Of a stretch of DNA of 64,000 nt, positions 41,346-50,724 are shown one piece after another. The first letter of the stretch is position 1. Every line of letters starts with the position of its first letter. The notes beneath the pieces are model-generated. The model searched no databases. It saw only the letters and a program-made list of their open reading frames with translations, and was not told the DNA's origin. The stretch spans positions 1-64,000 of the forward strand of contig NZ_AUCC01000003.1 of assembly GCF_000429565.1 (NCBI RefSeq). Reading direction: 5' to 3'. A program made the translations under genes and the position numbers. The stretch comes from Arsenophonus nasoniae DSM 15247 (GTDB lineage Bacteria > Pseudomonadota > Gammaproteobacteria > Enterobacterales > Enterobacteriaceae).

Positions 41346-44006
41346 TTATTTTTTTTCAAATATCCAGCATTCTAACACGTCCGGTTTTTTTAGTGTGCTC
41401 GCCTTGGGTAAAGCGGCATTGTAGGCAGCATTAACACGACTGCGTATACTTTTAGTTCGAATAAAGTGCCGTTTTTTCCCTAACTTTAACCGCCGTTTAA
41501 TGTTAACGATATCACCAAAAGGCTGACGTTTTTCACTGGCAATCTGGATGAGCTGGTTAAAATTGATGGCAAATTCATTCTCTTTTGCGCTATGGTTTAC
41601 CCCGTAAATATCTTCAGTATCCAAATAATCAAACATCGCCCAAAATTCGTTAATATCATCCGGATCATCGTGTACCGCTTTGACACGCTCTTTGGCTAAA
41701 TTAACAATAAAAGCCCTCGTTTCTTCAATGCGCTGCGATGAAACAGAAATCACCTGTGGCAACATTTCTAAAAAAGCAATCATCTGGGCGTGGTTACGGG
41801 CAATGCGAGTGTGATGAATTGCGGGATCCGCATACAAAATTTTCTCAATCTCTTCGTAACGTTCACAAGCTGTCTGGAATATTTTATCGCCTTGCATTAA
41901 CACTTTAGGTACAAAACCGGATACCGTATTAATTGGATAGCGCTCAAGTCTTGTTGCTGCTTCTTTAGTCACTTGAGAATGGTGACGCTTATCCGTTGAT
42001 AAATGGATCAACCGTTCTGGAATGGCCGTATCCTCAGTCATAATAGGTGCATTTTGACCAATAACGATAGCGCCTCTAAATATCAGTTCTTCGGTATCGT
42101 TACTTCCGCCTTTTCGCCCTACGCTACGCAATAGTCCACTATCATAGATATTTTTTAATTCATTCCAGTCAAAGGCACGTAATTTAGCATTATTTTGGTT
42201 ACGATCACTTTCAATCAAACAAACGGGAAGATTGCTGACTTGTGCAAAGCTACGAGCGCGTCCGGCTGCGGTTGATTTCGAGGGATCAAACCCTTCATAA
42301 TTTTCACGGCCAAAAAGGCGCCACATAAATTCCAGTAAAGTACTTTTTCCACTACCCGGTTCCCCGAAAATTTCCAAGAAGGGATAGGTCTGTAAGTGGT
42401 CACGGATTTGTTCAGCAAATAAGGCACCCAGCCAGAAGGCTAGCACTGTATAACCTTTGACACCAAATGCCAGCCACAAATCATCAATCCAATCTGTGGT
42501 AAATTCATTGAAATTAAGATTAAACTGTAAAGCAGGTTGTGAAGCTAGAGTTTTGATATCTAATTTTTCTAGTGAAAAATAATCTTCTTGATTAAGGGAG
42601 TACACTTTACCGTTTTGGATCGCAACCTGATTAAAAATATAGGCATCATAGCGTTTGTTATAACCGACATAGTTTTGAGTCTTGACCTCTTTAATTGTTG
42701 GTAAAGTGCGTTTTAGGATTTTATCAAGCTGTTGTGTACTGCCGGTGTACATAGCCCCTTTAGCAATATGCAATAAGCGTTTTTTGAATTCACTGCTGCT
42801 AGTTAATTGTGTTGCGGTAAATGTCGCTTTTACGTTGTGCTGCTGGTGTGGAAACGCTACGTCGATGTAATACCAGGATTCATCGGTTTCAACCGACTTT
42901 TGAAAATAAAGCGGTGTTGGATAACAATTAGCAATTTCAATAACAATGCCTGATTCTTTAACGGCTTTTTCCCGACTCTCATCGTCATGCAATGTTGGTT
43001 CAGCTTCCTTTATACGTTCAACGGCTTTCATCATTTTGTCAATATCGAGCTTAAACCAGTACAGACGATTGTCATGCCGGAAATCAAACTCTGTTCGCTC
43101 CGTCCACTGAAACATCAATCTGGCACGATCAAAAGCCGTATGCGTTAATAATAACTTACCGTAATAGCGATAACGCGCGATATTGTCTTTTGTCAATCGC
43201 CCTTTAATATGCAAATCATTCCAATCATGCTGGTCATCCACATCCCCTGGTCGTGCCGCCGTTGCTAACCATCCTTCGTCGCGACTACGTGAGACAAATT
43301 TTTTTATTGCCTTTTCACCCGCCTTTCCATTATCAAGTGCCCAGATTAATACCGGTTTTTTATTTTCACCCAGCGCAATTTTAAGCTGGGCTAAGGCATG
43401 TTCTGGGTAATTATGACAACTCATCAGAGAAACCGCATATAACCCATTTTGAGCAAGACTAATCGCATCAAAAATCCCTTCTGTTAGCCAAATTTCGGTT
43501 GCTTTTGTTAAATCCTGTTGTGGTAAACTCCACCACTGCCCTTTATAAGCCCCAAAGAAATTGGCTTTGCGGTCAAATCGTTGTGGGTTATCGATAATAC
43601 GTTCCCAGTAAGCGCCATTAGGTAGGGCGAATTTTACGGTTGCCGAACCCAACCCTTTAGCGTGATAACTGGATTCAATATATAACCCTTTTAATGGCGC
43701 GATATCCAATCCTCTAGCCTGTTGCAAATAGGCATCCGCCGCGGCATTTGGGGCTTGTTGTGTTTTAGGATGGTACGCTGACCAGTTATCGAAAATATCC
43801 GGATAGATTTCTTTAACAATAATTTCGGCACCACATTTATTTTCACGACCACATTTGAGTACAAAAGGTTTTTCAATGGCGGTAAATAATTCCTTTTTTT
43901 TGCAATCTGGGCAGATACCTTGCCGTAAATACCCATTTTGTTCTTTAAATTGGAATTCCTGAATTAATTTTGAGATAATTAAATTCAATCGCATAGCATT
44001 TATCAT
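41346..44006 (-). CDS. phage primase-helicase (P4 alpha-like)
   Basis: Replication protein of 886 residues. An N-terminal zinc ribbon (CPDCKKKELF...CGRENKCGAE, residues about 30-62) is followed by a Toprim-like primase core (WLTEGIFDAISLAQNG; WALDNGKAGEKA at about 175-235) and a C-terminal superfamily-3-type helicase with Walker A GEPGSGKSTLLEF near residue 545. The architecture is that of P4 alpha and related prophage proteins. The ATG at 44006 is chosen for GGGAG 8 bases upstream. HP1 and P2 use a rolling-circle endonuclease at this place; none is seen here, so replication is probably of the theta type. Confidence 0.85.
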   Translation of the reverse strand: MINAMRLNLIISKLIQEFQFKEQNGYLRQGICPDCKKKELFTAIEKPFVLKCGRENKCGAEIIVKEIYPDIFDNWSAYHPKTQQAPNAAADAYLQQARGLDIAPLKGLYIESSYHAKGLGSATVKFALPNGAYWERIIDNPQRFDRKANFFGAYKGQWWSLPQQDLTKATEIWLTEGIFDAISLAQNGLYAVSLMSCHNYPEHALAQLKIALGENKKPVLIWALDNGKAGEKAIKKFVSRSRDEGWLATAARPGDVDDQHDWNDLHIKGRLTKDNIARYRYYGKLLLTHTAFDRARLMFQWTERTEFDFRHDNRLYWFKLDIDKMMKAVERIKEAEPTLHDDESREKAVKESGIVIEIANCYPTPLYFQKSVETDESWYYIDVAFPHQQHNVKATFTATQLTSSSEFKKRLLHIAKGAMYTGSTQQLDKILKRTLPTIKEVKTQNYVGYNKRYDAYIFNQVAIQNGKVYSLNQEDYFSLEKLDIKTLASQPALQFNLNFNEFTTDWIDDLWLAFGVKGYTVLAFWLGALFAEQIRDHLQTYPFLEIFGEPGSGKSTLLEFMWRLFGRENYEGFDPSKSTAAGRARSFAQVSNLPVCLIESDRNQNNAKLRAFDWNELKNIYDSGLLRSVGRKGGSNDTEELIFRGAIVIGQNAPIMTEDTAIPERLIHLSTDKRHHSQVTKEAATRLERYPINTVSGFVPKVLMQGDKIFQTACERYEEIEKILYADPAIHHTRIARNHAQMIAFLEMLPQVISVSSQRIEETRAFIVNLAKERVKAVHDDPDDINEFWAMFDYLDTEDIYGVNHSAKENEFAINFNQLIQIASEKRQPFGDIVNIKRRLKLGKKRHFIRTKSIRSRVNAAYNAALPKASTLKKPDVLECWIFEKK

Positions 44007-44107
44007 CGAGTTAACTCCCAAAATGCACTTTTATCGTGCATTTTTTAGGTGATTTTTTAGGTAAAAGAATTCCCTGACGTTGGCGTCATTAAATCAATCA
44101 ATTATAT

Positions 44108-44437
44108 TTAAAGGGGGATGACGATATTTTTGGGTATTAATCCAACCAATGCCTGTAATTGAAATATCGCATAAATAATTGCCTGTTTCTCTTGATTATC
44201 AAATTTTAAATGATGTTTTTTATTATCAATATTAGCTAAATAAAAAATCAAATTAACGAAGCGTTTATTATGTTTTCGTAAATATTCAATAAAGTCTGAA
44301 AGACATTTATTATTAGGGTCGTTATTAAAATAAACCGTTCTTAATTGAGCGCATCTTATTAAACCATCAAACCTTTGGTTTATTGATAAACCCGTATTCC
44401 AATAAGTGCTCATTTCTTTTTTATTGATATCACTCAT
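44108..44437 (-). CDS. DUF5347-like phage protein
   Basis: A 109-residue protein resembling a small prophage family known from Xenorhabdus, Photorhabdus and relatives: GLIRCAQLRTVYF, then KRFVNLIFYLANI and a final AIFQLQALVGLIPKNI helix. Function unknown. It lies in the early operon upstream of the primase-helicase. No good ribosome binding site is visible; an ATG eight codons in is possible. Confidence 0.6.
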   Translation of the reverse strand: MSDINKKEMSTYWNTGLSINQRFDGLIRCAQLRTVYFNNDPNNKCLSDFIEYLRKHNKRFVNLIFYLANIDNKKHHLKFDNQEKQAIIYAIFQLQALVGLIPKNIVIPL

Positions 44438-44502
44438 ATTATTTTTTATTGCTTTAATAGAATGAATTAAAGGTGAAGTTCATTACTCTTTATTTCTCAT
44501 TA

Positions 44503-44700
44503 TCATGATTTGATAACAATCGTGATAAAATAAAAAACAAATAAAACGCCAAATAAAAGAATTAATTTATCTATTAACCCTAATTTCTTTTTTTTATTAT
44601 TAGAACGATAACATTTAACAGACTCTCCCGTTAAACGATATTGGTTTTCTTGATGTCGTAATCTGTTCATAATATTCCTTAATTTATCCGTTGTACTCAT
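44503..44700 (-). CDS. small basic membrane-anchored phage protein
   Basis: A 65-residue frame with a basic first half and one membrane helix at the C-terminus (LILLFGVLFVFYFITIVI). It starts one base after the CII-like stop codon, so it could be translated by coupling; no separate ribosome binding site is seen. Function unknown. Confidence 0.4.
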   Translation of the reverse strand: MSTTDKLRNIMNRLRHQENQYRLTGESVKCYRSNNKKKKLGLIDKLILLFGVLFVFYFITIVIKS

Positions 44701-44701
44701 T

Positions 44702-45211
44702 TCATATTAATGACGCACTCACGCCGGTCAAAACATCAACGGTTGACCCCATTACAGGATGAATATGTAAACGTGTTGAAATAGTGACACTGGCTAACGT
44801 TAAACATTTAATAGCCGTATTAACCGATTTTTTAAAATTGGCTATCCGCAAATGATTAAAATGGCCGCCGGTTACTGTTTCATTGGCTAATTTTCCCACT
44901 TCTGCTGTCGCACATAGCACACAAGTAGGTATATTGATTTCATTGACTTGATTGATGGGAATTGCGGGTTGGCACCGTAGTTGTTCCAATAAACCATCAA
45001 GTAAAGAGGCATCTTCGGTGATATCAGTGAGTTTGATTAAATCAGAACAGGTCAATCGGTGTGGTTGCTCGGGATTCAACTTATTGCGCAGCATTTGTGA
45101 ATTAAAACCAATAGATTTTGCTATATGAGCTAATTCACCTTTATGAGAAATCGCAAACATACGGCAAGCGTCGTCAAATTTTGCTTGTTTGGATGCTTGA
45201 TAATCAAACAT
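44702..45211 (-). CDS. CII-like phage regulator
   Basis: A 169-residue protein of the phage 186 CII family: MFDYQASKQAKFDDACRMF at the start, then the HTH with RNKLNPEQPHRLTCSDLIKLTDITEDASLLDG, nearly the 186 pattern. CII in that phage drives establishment of lysogeny. The ATG at 45211 is chosen by GGAG 10 bases upstream and by family alignment. It lies just downstream of the Cox-like gene. Confidence 0.85.
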   Translation of the reverse strand: MFDYQASKQAKFDDACRMFAISHKGELAHIAKSIGFNSQMLRNKLNPEQPHRLTCSDLIKLTDITEDASLLDGLLEQLRCQPAIPINQVNEINIPTCVLCATAEVGKLANETVTGGHFNHLRIANFKKSVNTAIKCLTLASVTISTRLHIHPVMGSTVDVLTGVSASLI

Positions 45212-45240
45212 AGCTTTCATTCTCCTAAAGCGAATAATGA

Positions 45241-45465
45241 CTAGGCATGAAGCGAAATATTGCACTCTGACAATGATTCAACAGTGATTGCAGCAAGATT
45301 AATAAACACTGTTCCTTGCTTTAAATCTTTGTGTTTTTTTCGAACAGGTAAACGTCCATCAGCAATCATATTACGAACTGAACTTTCTGATAGTCCAGTA
45401 CGCTTGCAATACTCGCTAACTGTAACGTATGGGTCTGGAATGGTTATTGTAATGTTTGGGCGCAT
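45241..45465 (-). CDS. Cox/Apl-like excisionase and early repressor
   Basis: A 74-residue MerR-type winged HTH protein (DPYVTVSEYCKRTGLSESSVRNMI, then GRLPVRKK and a strand with TVFINLAAI). In P2 and 186 the gene next to the repressor switch makes the protein that both directs excision and represses the lysogenic promoter. It is divergent from the CI-like gene across the operator region. Confidence 0.82.
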   Translation of the reverse strand: MRPNITITIPDPYVTVSEYCKRTGLSESSVRNMIADGRLPVRKKHKDLKQGTVFINLAAITVESLSECNISLHA

Positions 45466-45600
45466 AAGGCAAAATCTCCTATTCAGTATATTTGATTCTA
45501 TTTGTGCTTATTTCTCAATTAGCACAATAATAATGTGCAATATGCACATAGTCAATCGTTATTGCAAAATAAATGCGCATTTTGAGAATTGGATTTAAAT
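45466..45600. promoter_or_regulatory. lysis-lysogeny switch region
   Basis: The 135 bp between the divergent cox-like and cI-like genes hold dyads built from TGTGC and GCACA: ATGTGC-N5-GCACAT at 45533-45549, a wider TGTGC...GCACA pair at 45503-45526, and the palindrome ATGCGCAT at 45573-45580. These are likely CI and Cox operators; the pairing of sites with proteins is inferred. Confidence 0.55.
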
Positions 45601-46188
45601 ATGGCTACCTTTGAATTACAGATGGATTCAGACAGCACGCCTGTCCTAGACAGAATTATTGAAGCTTATGGATTCAGCTCAAAAATTACTCTAGCTCAAC
45701 ATTTCAATATGGCAGCAAGTTCTTTATCTTCACGTTATCGTAGAGGTGGATTTCCAGCTGATCTTGTAGTGCAATGCATGGCTGAAACTGGCGTTAGCTT
45801 GCAATGGCTCGCCACTGGTCATGGTAAAAAGTTTGATGATGAAGAATTGGATATACTTCGTTTAAAGAAATATAAAATAATTGATGGCGAAGAGTTTGAC
45901 TCAGGTATAGGCATATTTGACAAAGCATTTTTTAAACAGGGGGTGCCATTTCCAAGTGAGCCAATTATGGTTCAAGATGGACAAAATTATTTTATTGTTG
46001 ACCGTAAATTTGGTGAGGTATATGACGGTAAATGGTTAGTCCGTATAGATGATAAAATTAGCATAAGAGAATTGACTAGAATGCCTATGCAACGTGTTCG
46101 CGTCTCTGGTGTTGGCATGGCTTTTGATTGCGACTTAATAGCTCTAACAATTCTTGGTCGAGTTATCAAAAAGATAAAGGATTATTGA
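45601..46188 (+). CDS. CI-like prophage repressor
   Basis: Repressor of 195 residues. The N-terminal HTH of the phage CI family (ITLAQHFNMAASSLSSRYRRGGFPADLVVQC, about residues 29-60) is followed by a QWLATGHG linker and a C-terminal beta-rich oligomerisation domain of the 186/HP1 repressor type (GQNYFIVDRKFGEVYDGKWLVRI). The ATG at 45601 is preferred to a TTG four codons upstream. It keeps the lytic genes off and is the first gene of the lysogenic operon cI - membrane WYL-like gene - int. Confidence 0.88.
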   Translation: MATFELQMDSDSTPVLDRIIEAYGFSSKITLAQHFNMAASSLSSRYRRGGFPADLVVQCMAETGVSLQWLATGHGKKFDDEELDILRLKKYKIIDGEEFDSGIGIFDKAFFKQGVPFPSEPIMVQDGQNYFIVDRKFGEVYDGKWLVRIDDKISIRELTRMPMQRVRVSGVGMAFDCDLIALTILGRVIKKIKDY

Positions 46189-46189
46189 T

Positions 46190-47119
46190 ATGAGTAAGAT
46201 TTTATTTGCGCTAAAAATACTAGTAGTATTATTTTTAGTTTTGTTTTTTGCAGCAGGACTAAATCTTACTTTAACACCAAATGAGAAAGATAAAGGTGTT
46301 TCAATATTCATGTTGATTGTGACAGGCTCTTTAATTATTTGCTTATCACGTTGGTGGTTTTTTTCTAAAAAAAAGAAAGAAAAAAAACAGGAACAGCAAA
46401 TTCGAATAAAAAGCGATATAGAAGAAGAGGCGGTAAAAGAGTTTTCTCAGAGACCTATAATCACTCAATCAAATGATGTAGCACCTCCAGCTAGAATTGT
46501 CACAGTTGATGAGGTATATGAGGAGTTAATAAAGACATATGTCATGGAGAATGGTAACTCTCTCATCTGGCAGGGAACAACAAAGCCAGCATCATTTAGA
46601 GTTAGAGGGGAAACCAATAAGTTATATGGGATCTTTACACGATTATATATCTATGAAAATGGTGAATTTTATTTAGAGTTAACTGACCCTACAACGGGTG
46701 AAGTATCCCTTATAGCTGAAAAAGAAATTATCACAGCGATAACCGTTGGAGCTTCGCGATATGATTTTAAAGACCTTTGCAAAAAGAATTTTAAATTAGA
46801 TTTACACGAACTTTTTGAATATGCAAAAGATGTCCGGTATGCAGCAAAAGAAATTAATTTAATTGCAGAATTCCCCGCTATACCAACAACATTTACTTAC
46901 TTATCAAATTCAGGCAAAACAAAAAGAACGGTTGATATCACTCAATATAAAAAGAATGGCTATGGTGATGAATATTTTGCTGGTTATTGTCACACAAGAA
47001 ATGAATTCCGAACTTTTGCTGCCAGAAAAATCCAAACAATGATGGCTAGTGAAGGGCATAAAAAATATTATTTTAATGATTGGTTAACAAACGTTGCTGG
47101 TATAAATGTCAATAACTAA
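46190..47119 (+). CDS. membrane-anchored WYL-like protein of unknown function
   Basis: A 309-residue protein. Two N-terminal membrane helices (about 7-26 and 39-56) are followed by a Lys-rich stop-transfer segment and a cytosolic part. Residues about 240-300 resemble a WYL/Sm-like ligand-binding domain: a strand with GKTKRTVDITQYK, then DEYFAGYCHTRNEFRTFAARKIQTM. The gene starts one base after cI with AAGGA upstream and overlaps int by 14 bases, so it is expressed in the lysogen. Genes at this place in P2-like prophages often exclude other phages or alter the host; that role is inferred here. Confidence 0.7.
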   Translation: MSKILFALKILVVLFLVLFFAAGLNLTLTPNEKDKGVSIFMLIVTGSLIICLSRWWFFSKKKKEKKQEQQIRIKSDIEEEAVKEFSQRPIITQSNDVAPPARIVTVDEVYEELIKTYVMENGNSLIWQGTTKPASFRVRGETNKLYGIFTRLYIYENGEFYLELTDPTTGEVSLIAEKEIITAITVGASRYDFKDLCKKNFKLDLHELFEYAKDVRYAAKEINLIAEFPAIPTTFTYLSNSGKTKRTVDITQYKKNGYGDEYFAGYCHTRNEFRTFAARKIQTMMASEGHKKYYFNDWLTNVAGINVNN

Positions 47120-48143
47120 ACAATCCGATGGACGCTGGCGTTTAGACTTTTACCCAGAAGGTAAAAAGGACGGTAAGGGTAAGCGAATTAGAAAAACATT
47201 CACCACTAAAGGTGAAGCGATAGCCTATGAACGTTACATCTTGGATAATGTTGACAACCAGCCGTGGTTAGGTGAAAAGGAAGATAGGCGCAAGTTAATT
47301 GAATTGATTGATACTTGGTACAATTCACACGGTGTAACTATTGATGATGGTGACACGAGAAAATCAGCAATGATTTATGCGTCTGATTGTATGGGCTTGC
47401 CTTTAGCAACTGAGTTTACCGCTAAATTGTTTTCGTCGTATCGTGAAAAAAGGATATCTGGAAAACTTAGACGGACAGAACGTCTAGATAAAGTTTCACC
47501 ACGTACAATGAATTTAGAGTTAGCTTATTTCAGGGCTATGTTTAATGAGCTAAAGCGACTAGGGGAATGGAAACACGAAAACCCAGTTGAATCCATCCGA
47601 CCTTTCAAAACCGAAGAAGCTGAAATGTCTTTTTTGGATCATGATGAAATTAACTTGTTACTTAAAGAATGCGTGAATAGCTCAAACAAGCATTTATTAA
47701 CCGTCGTTAAAATTTGTCTGTCTACAGGGGCGAGATGGTCGGAAGCTGAGTCTTTAAGAGGTTGCAACGTTAGTAAGTTTCGAATCACTTATACAAATAC
47801 AAAGGGTAATAGAAATAGAACAGTTCCAATAAGCGAAGAACTCTATAACTTAATTGCAGAAAAAAAGACAATAGGGGCTTTATTCTCATCTTGTTATTCA
47901 GCGTTTCGCACCGCATTAAAAAGAACCAAAATAGTATTGCCAGACGGTCAAATGTCACATGTATTGCGCCATACATTCGCATCACATTTTATGATGAACG
48001 GTGGTAACATATTAGTGCTGCAAAGAATACTAGGCCATACTGATATTAAAATGACAATGCGCTATGCACACTTTGCACCCGACCACTTAGATGAAGCTGT
48101 TAGATTAAATCCGTTGGCATTAAGTGAGAGCAAAGGTGAATAA
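47106..48143 (+). CDS. int: HP1/P2-type integrase
   Basis: Tyrosine recombinase of 345 residues very close to HP1 integrase (337 residues). Catalytic residues: Arg in STGARWSEAES, Lys in NTKGNRNRTVP, HVLRHTF for His-Arg, LGHTD for the second His, and Tyr in MRYAHFAPDHL, a near-identical HP1 motif. It acts on the ileX attachment site, 114 bases before attR. HP1-type integrases typically use tRNA genes. Confidence 0.93.
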   Translation: MSITKQSDGRWRLDFYPEGKKDGKGKRIRKTFTTKGEAIAYERYILDNVDNQPWLGEKEDRRKLIELIDTWYNSHGVTIDDGDTRKSAMIYASDCMGLPLATEFTAKLFSSYREKRISGKLRRTERLDKVSPRTMNLELAYFRAMFNELKRLGEWKHENPVESIRPFKTEEAEMSFLDHDEINLLLKECVNSSNKHLLTVVKICLSTGARWSEAESLRGCNVSKFRITYTNTKGNRNRTVPISEELYNLIAEKKTIGALFSSCYSAFRTALKRTKIVLPDGQMSHVLRHTFASHFMMNGGNILVLQRILGHTDIKMTMRYAHFAPDHLDEAVRLNPLALSESKGE

Positions 48144-48256
48144 TTGTCCCCTTTGTGCCCCCTCAAGTTATAAATCGTTAATGTTATTTGGTGCTATCTG
48201 TCATTTAACCTTTTGATTTTATTATAAGTTATTGTTTTTATTGACGCTATCACATT

Positions 48257-48307
48257 ACTCATAATCGCTTGGTCGCTGGTTCAAATCCAGCAGGGGCCAC
48301 CAAATTT
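48257..48307. repeat. attR, 51-bp copy of the ileX 3' half
   Basis: Identical to 19078-19128. Only the part from the anticodon loop onward is present, so this is not a second tRNA. It marks the right prophage end. Confidence 0.95.
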
Positions 48308-48328
48308 AAGCTGCGATAGTAGCCAATC

Positions 48329-48355
48329 AACACCACTCTAATGAGTGGTGTTTTG
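48329..48355 (+). terminator. original ileX terminator, displaced by the prophage
   Basis: Stem AACACCACT / AGTGGTGTT with a 6-base loop and TTTTG after it, 22 bases past attR. Before integration it ended the ileX transcript. Confidence 0.75.
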
Positions 48356-48635
48356 TTATTGTAGCCAAAGATTTTAGTGTGTTTTTTGCGTGGAGCGGGT
48401 TTATTACTGCAAGGTAGGAGCTACTGGGGTAATAATTATTGATGTTTTTAGTGCAATTAAACCAGCCATTCCTGTAATAAAACTAGCAATGAGTTTATGT
48501 TGGTGGATAATTAAATATCAGACAGCAAAGTTTGATCGATGGTGTTTAAGAAACGTTTTGTTATTGATATTAATAGGGCATTTACACTGGCTAAAACTTT
48601 TACTAATGATCGGTTTGCTTAATTATCGCTATCAA

Positions 48636-48668
48636 TAAAAAAGCACCTATCGAGATAGGTGCTTTTTA
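48636..48668. terminator. rpoD operon terminator (bidirectional)
   Basis: Strong stem AGCACCTATC / GATAGGTGCT with a 3-base loop, flanked by A-run and T-run, so it works in both directions. It lies 25 bases past the rpoD stop codon. Confidence 0.9.
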
Positions 48669-48692
48669 CTATTCTAAAAATAAATAATCGTT

Positions 48693-50540
48693 TCATTCAT
48701 CCAAGAAACTACGCAGTACTTCTGAACGGCTTGGATGGCGTAGTTTACGTAACGCTTTTGCTTCAATTTGGCGGATCCGCTCGCGGGTAACATCAAACTG
48801 TTTACCCACTTCCTCTAAGGTGTGATCCGTATTCATATCAATACCAAAGCGCATACGTAGAACTTTTGCTTCACGGGTCGTCAAGCCAGCCAGAACTTCG
48901 TGGGTGGCTGAACGCAGACTTTCTGAGGTAGCAGAGTCTAAGGGGAGCTCTAAGGTCGTATCTTCAATGAAATCACCAAGATGTGAATCTTCATCATCGC
49001 CAATTGGCGTTTCCATCGAAATAGGCTCTTTGGCAATTTTTAGTACTTTACGGATTTTATCCTCAGGCATTAACATGCGTTCTGCCAATTCTTCAGGTGA
49101 GGGTTCACGTCCCATTTCCTGTAACATTTGGCGAGAAATGCGGTTCAGTTTGTTGATCGTTTCAATCATGTGCACTGGAATACGGATAGTGCGTGCCTGA
49201 TCAGCAATTGAACGGGTGATCGCCTGTCGGATCCACCAGGTTGCATAAGTTGAAAACTTATATCCACGACGGTATTCAAATTTATCGACCGCTTTCATTA
49301 GACCAATGTTGCCTTCCTGAATCAGATCAAGGAATTGCAAGCCTCGATTGGTGTATTTTTTAGCAATAGAGATAACTAAACGTAAGTTAGCTTCAACCAT
49401 CTCTTTTTTCGCGCGACGCGCTTTCGCTTCACCAATAGACATCCGGCGGTTAATATCTTTTACCTGTTCAATGGTTAAACCGGTCTCTTCTTCAATCTGT
49501 TGTAGTTTTTGCAAAGAGCGTTGTATCTCTTCTTCGACTTCAACTAATTTTTCAGACCAGGGTTTATTCATTGCTTTTGCCGCAGCTAACCAATTAACAT
49601 TGGTCTCATTACCTGAGAATAAGGTAATGAAGTTTTTCTTCGGCATTTTGCATTGTTCAATACAGAGTTTCATGATGAGGCGCTCTTGAGAGCGGACACG
49701 CTCCATCATATCACGCATATTGTTTACTAAATAATCAAACTGTTTTGGTATTAAACGGAACTGTTTGAAAATCTCAGACAACTGCTCAATTTCTGCGATT
49801 GAATTAGCATGGTTACGGCCACTTTTTTGAATTTCAAGGGACGTGCGTTCATATTGTTCACGAAGCTCTGAAAATTTTTGCCGAGCGAGTTCTGGATCGA
49901 CATTGTTTTCATCACTGTCGTCACTATCCTCATCTTCGTCTTTATCTTCATCTTCGTCATCATTTAGGGCTTCTTCCGGTAACACTGAACCGATATGGGT
50001 TGCTGTCGGTGCTAAATCTTCTTCAGCGTTAGGATCAACAAAGCCGATAATAATATCAGATAGGCGGGTTTCACCTTTTTCAACACGTTGGTATTGGTCT
50101 AATAGATACGCGATAGCCTCAGGGTATTCAGCGACAGAGCACTGAACCTGATTAATGCCATCTTCGATGCGTTTAGCGATATCAATTTCGCCTTCACGGG
50201 TCAGTAGTTCTACGGTACCCATTTCACGCATGTACATTCGCACAGGATCGGTTGTGCGGCCTATTTCACTTTCAACACTGGATAATACCTGGGCAGCAGC
50301 CTCAACAGCATCATCGTCAGTATCAGTGGCGGTTTCTGCCAGAATAAGATCGTCGGCATCAGGCGCTTCTTCCATCACTTGAATGCCCATATCATTAATC
50401 ATTTGGATGATATCTTCGATCTGATCTGAATCGACGATATCTTCCGGCAGATGGTCGTTGACCTCAGCATAGGTCAGGTAGCCTTGCTCTTTACCTTTGG
50501 TAACTAGTAGCTTCAGCTGTGACTGCGGGTTATGCTCCAT
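48693..50540 (-). CDS. rpoD: RNA polymerase sigma-70 factor
   Basis: Housekeeping sigma factor of 615 residues (E. coli 613). It starts [20 protein letters not shown], region 1.1; an acidic tract at about 190-215 marks the non-conserved region; region 2.3-2.4 has [20 protein letters not shown]; region 4.2 has [20 protein letters not shown]. The ATG at 50540 gives the known N-terminus. Last gene of the rpsU-dnaG-rpoD operon. Confidence 0.98.
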   Translation of the reverse strand: MEHNPQSQLKLLVTKGKEQGYLTYAEVNDHLPEDIVDSDQIEDIIQMINDMGIQVMEEAPDADDLILAETATDTDDDAVEAAAQVLSSVESEIGRTTDPVRMYMREMGTVELLTREGEIDIAKRIEDGINQVQCSVAEYPEAIAYLLDQYQRVEKGETRLSDIIIGFVDPNAEEDLAPTATHIGSVLPEEALNDDEDEDKDEDEDSDDSDENNVDPELARQKFSELREQYERTSLEIQKSGRNHANSIAEIEQLSEIFKQFRLIPKQFDYLVNNMRDMMERVRSQERLIMKLCIEQCKMPKKNFITLFSGNETNVNWLAAAKAMNKPWSEKLVEVEEEIQRSLQKLQQIEEETGLTIEQVKDINRRMSIGEAKARRAKKEMVEANLRLVISIAKKYTNRGLQFLDLIQEGNIGLMKAVDKFEYRRGYKFSTYATWWIRQAITRSIADQARTIRIPVHMIETINKLNRISRQMLQEMGREPSPEELAERMLMPEDKIRKVLKIAKEPISMETPIGDDEDSHLGDFIEDTTLELPLDSATSESLRSATHEVLAGLTTREAKVLRMRFGIDMNTDHTLEEVGKQFDVTRERIRQIEAKALRKLRHPSRSEVLRSFLDE

Positions 50541-50724
50541 AAGACGGTATCCACACTTCATAATTTGGGTTGGTGTTGGTCGGCGAAAACAAGTCAGCCA
50601 ACAATAAAATTAAAGGGAACTTAATTATTTTATGTGCCATGCCCTTTACATCATGGCAACTTACAGGCGTTTGCCCTACTTTGTGCGGCACTTAAGCCGG
50701 ATGTTTTTTTACTTTTCAAGATTA

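Larger units (their letters stand above)
19078..48307. mobile_element. complete P2/HP1-like prophage in ileX
   Basis: A 29.2-kb element bounded by a 51-bp direct repeat. It carries a full set of head, tail, lysis, replication, control and integration genes of the P2/HP1/K139 (Peduoviridae) type, with no obvious frameshift in a structural gene. The late operon is visibly richer in GC than the host genes and than the prophage's own control region. It may still be inducible, which the sequence alone cannot prove. Confidence 0.93.
48308..48692. other. spacer between attR and rpoD
   Basis: Holds the old ileX terminator and the shared terminator of rpoD. A plus-strand frame at 48390-48638 would give a hydrophobic 82-residue peptide, but it has no ribosome binding site; it may be a relic. 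The mug gene found here in E. coli is absent. Confidence 0.5.

Noticed and set aside
48257..48307. Second tRNA-Ile gene
   Set aside because: Only the 3' half from the anticodon loop is present; it is the attR repeat.
48390..48638. Plus-strand frame for a hydrophobic 82-residue protein near attR
   Set aside because: GTG start without a ribosome binding site, no recognised family, and directly between two terminators; kept only as a possible relic in the spacer note.
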